From contig CAKPXF010000011.1 in the NCBI GenBank assembly GCA_934201705.1, positions 13,855 through 77,854 on the forward strand: 64,000 bases of DNA, read 5' to 3'. Position 1 is the first letter of the stretch, and each line of letters starts with the position of its first letter. The DNA comes from an uncultured Bacilli bacterium (GTDB lineage: Bacteria; Bacillota_I; Bacilli_A; RFN20; CAG-631). Below the pieces are notes generated by a model. It was not told where the DNA came from. It was given only the letters and a program-made list of their open reading frames with translations, and did no database searches. This document shows, piece by piece, positions 61,940 through 64,000 of the stretch. The position numbers and the translations under genes were made by a program.

Positions 61940-62983
61940 ATGTATAAAAGTATTCGACCAGGAAAAATTTGGTATGACACTGATGGGAAAAGAATTCAAG
62001 CACATGGTGGCTCTATTATTTTTGTAAATAATATATTTTATTGGTATGGTGAAAATAAAGAAGGAATTACTGGAAGAGCAACTGGAGAAAAATGTAAATT
62101 TTGGCATCATGGTGTAAAGCTTTATTCATCTATTGATTTATATAATTGGAAGGATGAAGGCTATGTAATTAAAGAAAGTGATGATCCAAGCAATCCTTTT
62201 TATCCAGCTAATATAATGGATAGACCACATATTTTATATAATGAAAAAACAAATAAATTTGTTATGTGGGCTAAAACTAGTAAAAGTGATTTTGATAGCT
62301 GTGCTTTTTCAGTTTGTATAGGTGATTCTTTAAAGAATATGAACTTTATAAAAGAGGTAAAGCCCAAAGGATTTCATGCTGGTGATTTTGATTTGTTTAT
62401 TGATAATAATAATGCATATATTGTATTTGAAAATCCTCATACAGAAATGGTTGTAATTAAATTAACTGATGATTATTTAGATGTTACTGATGAAGTATCA
62501 TCCCATATATTTAAAGAATGCCCACCATTTGTAAGAGAAGCTCCAGCTTATTTTAATTATAAAGGAATAAAGTATTTATTAACATCTGGTACAACAGGCT
62601 ATTATCCAAATAAATCAATTGTTTATAAAATGAATTCAATTCATGGTAAATGGGAGGAAATAAACAATCCTTGTGAAAATGATATATTTAATAACTCATT
62701 CCACGCACAATTTTCAAGTGTCTTTAAGCATCCTACTATAAAGGATTTATATATAGCCTTAGGTGATAGATGGCTTACTGATTTGGTTTTAGATTTACCA
62801 AATATGGATGAAGCTTTTTATGAAATGTTTTCAAAGAATATTAAAGAAAAGAAAAATCTTTATAACGAAAATTTAACTGATGAAAATACTAGTGAAGCAA
62901 ATTATGTTTGGCTTCCTATAAGGTTTGATGAAAACAATATTCCTCATATTCATTATTTAAGGGAATGGAAAATAGAAGATTAA
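61940..62983 (+). CDS. GH43-like five-bladed propeller glycosidase
   Basis: 347 aa, no signal peptide, RBS GAAAGGTGG. The opening IWYDTDGKRIQAHGGSIIFVN followed by FYWYGENKEG resembles GH43 subfamilies that include exo-beta-1,3-galactanases (HGGGIL...YYWYGE). MDRPHILYNEKTNKFVMWAK, GDFDLFIDNNNAYIVFE and REAPAYFNYKGIKYLLTSG give further blades, the last with a candidate catalytic Glu. Divergent from the surface operon and sharing its putative operator, it may process the imported product inside the cell. The subfamily is not certain. Confidence 0.8.
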   Translation: MYKSIRPGKIWYDTDGKRIQAHGGSIIFVNNIFYWYGENKEGITGRATGEKCKFWHHGVKLYSSIDLYNWKDEGYVIKESDDPSNPFYPANIMDRPHILYNEKTNKFVMWAKTSKSDFDSCAFSVCIGDSLKNMNFIKEVKPKGFHAGDFDLFIDNNNAYIVFENPHTEMVVIKLTDDYLDVTDEVSSHIFKECPPFVREAPAYFNYKGIKYLLTSGTTGYYPNKSIVYKMNSIHGKWEEINNPCENDIFNNSFHAQFSSVFKHPTIKDLYIALGDRWLTDLVLDLPNMDEAFYEMFSKNIKEKKNLYNENLTDENTSEANYVWLPIRFDENNIPHIHYLREWKIED

Positions 62984-62993
62984 TAATTGTTAG

Positions 62994-63021
62994 GCCATAG
63001 CTAAAAAGCTGTGGCTTTTTT
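62994..63021 (+). terminator. terminator of the GH43-like gene
   Basis: GCCATAGCT (62994-63002) pairs with AGCTGTGGC (63007-63015) with one G-T pair, then a T-run. Confidence 0.85.
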
Positions 63022-63101
63022 TTATAAAAGCATTATTATTTTAATTTCCATAATAAAAAAAATTAATATATTTTTTCCATAAATAGGCAATTACCACATG
63101 T

Positions 63102-63130
63102 TTTAGTAAAAAAAGTGTATATTTAGTAAA
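63102..63130. promoter_or_regulatory. paired direct-repeat operator, copy B
   Basis: TTTAGTAAA at 63102-63110 and again at 63122-63130, period 20 nt, directly upstream of a TTTACA -35-like hexamer (63134-63139). The surrounding ~33 nt closely match copy A at 46709-46737. Confidence 0.55.
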
Positions 63131-63209
63131 AAATTTACATTGTATAAAGTACAAATAGTATTAAAATATACTTAGAAGTTTAAATTTAAAATATACAGGA
63201 GATAATAAA

Positions 63210-64000
63210 ATGAAAATGAAAAAAAATATTTTAAGTGCTTTTTTACTTTCTACTTTATGTTTTCAAGTAGCCTTAGCTAATACTTCATATGTAAATTTAC
63301 ATGCTGAAGATGAAGCTACAATTATTATTGAAGACGATTTTACATCAATAAAATTAGATAATAGTAAAGCAATCGAAAAAGTTGGTGTTAGTAATGATGG
63401 AAATGAACATGGATTAGTACCAGGTGCATGGGGAGCTAATGTAACAATTGCTGATGAATCATATTTAATTTATAAGCTTATTGCTAATGAAAACAAAGAA
63501 TTTAATACATTAAAGCTAGATATTAATGCTAAGATTTGGAATCAAAATGATGGTACAGCTCATGAAGTTAATGCAATTAAGGTATTTGTAAGTGAAGATA
63601 ATGTTACATTTAATGAAGTAAAAAAAATTGGACAACAAGGTGGCGATTTTACTAATTTAGAGCAAATTGATTTATCATCATATGCTAATAATAAAAAATC
63701 ACTTTATGTAAAAATTCAGCTTATTCAAACAAAAGCAACTGGTGACTTGCAAGATTTATGGATGCTTGGAGTAAAGGTAGGCAAAGTTAAGTTTACTTCA
63801 ACTGAAAAAGAAATAGATACACCAATAGATGAAGCTATTACTATCGAAGATAATTTTAAAGCAAGCCATAGTGATCATGCTTATTTTAAAACAGGGGTAT
63901 CATACGATGCAAATGAGCATGGGTTAGTACCAGGTGCATGGGGAGCTAATGTAACAATTGCTGATGAATCATATTTAATTTATAAGCTTATTGCTAATGA
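63210..64000 (+). CDS. start of a repetitive secreted protein (3' end outside window)
   Basis: ATG 63210 follows AGGAGA and the frame stays open to the window end (263 codons). The signal peptide is MKMKKNILSAFLLSTLCFQ with cleavage likely after the ALA or HA motif around residues 24-32. The mature part begins DEATIIIEDDFTS and consists of a jelly-roll-like beta domain of ~170 residues that starts again at EAITIEDNFKASH. LVPGAWGANVTIADES occurs at residues 69-84 and again at 239-254. No catalytic motif is seen. A surface or glycan-binding protein is likely, and more repeats may follow. Confidence 0.75.
   Translation, partial: MKMKKNILSAFLLSTLCFQVALANTSYVNLHAEDEATIIIEDDFTSIKLDNSKAIEKVGVSNDGNEHGLVPGAWGANVTIADESYLIYKLIANENKEFNTLKLDINAKIWNQNDGTAHEVNAIKVFVSEDNVTFNEVKKIGQQGGDFTNLEQIDLSSYANNKKSLYVKIQLIQTKATGDLQDLWMLGVKVGKVKFTSTEKEIDTPIDEAITIEDNFKASHSDHAYFKTGVSYDANEHGLVPGAWGANVTIADESYLIYKLIAN

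Overview
The window is very AT-rich DNA from a low-GC Gram-positive-type bacterium. Lipoproteins carry lipoboxes, ribosome binding sites are of the AGGAGG type, and many promoters look like extended -10 promoters. One gene pair (60408-60411) uses TGA as a stop in an ATGA overlap, so the Mycoplasma/Spiroplasma code is not in use. The gene complement suggests an uncultured gut anaerobe of the Bacilli/Mollicutes-adjacent lineages (Erysipelotrichales, RF39 or Acholeplasmatales type). This rests on a probable bile salt hydrolase, an oleate hydratase, many glycosidases and a compressed Bacillus-like order around the ATP synthase operon. The placement is an inference, not a classification.

Layout. 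1-8.8 kb: a sugar operon (end of a GH38 alpha-mannosidase, an unassigned glycosidase, xylose isomerase, xylulokinase, a PfkB kinase, D-lyxose isomerase) facing a class II aldolase. 8.8-9.4 kb: no intact gene, only the decayed tail of a surface protein. 9.4-17.6 kb: an AraC regulator divergent from a GPH symporter with a long charged tail, a GH78 rhamnosidase and a circularly permuted GH3. 17.7-26.7 kb: a mixed block (LytTR/DUF3021 pair, NahK-like kinase, SGNH lipoprotein, amidohydrolase, helicase-nuclease). 26.9-35.7 kb: tsaC, rpiB, an AtpI-like gene, atpBEFHAGDC, a DUF1146 gene and a SpoIIQ-like protein. 35.9-43.5 kb: a lipoprotein, rmuC, mgtC, a bile salt hydrolase, tRNA-Cys and tRNA-Arg, oleate hydratase and a TetR regulator. 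43.6-61.8 kb: about 18 kb all on the minus strand, holding a four-gene surface block (SGNH hydrolase, two beta-propeller lipoproteins, a CBM9-like surface protein), a LacI regulator, a GH-D clan glycosidase, an Ig-like membrane protein, an ABC sugar importer without its ATPase, an AraC regulator and a second GH78. 61.9-64 kb: a GH43-like enzyme and the start of a repetitive secreted protein.

How it fits together. The glycosidases (GH38, GH78 twice, GH3, GH36-like, GH43-like, propellers, SGNH esterases) and the uptake systems (GPH symporter, MalFG-type ABC) suit side-chain-rich plant or host glycans containing rhamnose, galactose, xylose and mannose. Xylose and lyxose converge on xylulose 5-phosphate. 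Lyxose isomerase plus the PfkB kinase may also take mannose through fructose.

Most notable observations: (i) a shared C-terminal signal (Lys-Lys-Gly-Cys or Asn-Gly-Cys, then one membrane helix and a basic end) on two surface proteins and one pseudogene; (ii) a 20-nt-period TTTAGTAAA direct repeat upstream of two distant genes; (iii) a c-subunit with the two-carboxylate Na+ motif; (iv) a SpoIIQ-like M23 protein lacking one metal-ligand His, in conserved synteny; (v) a 77-nt exact repeat with 510-nt spacing in the last, partial gene.
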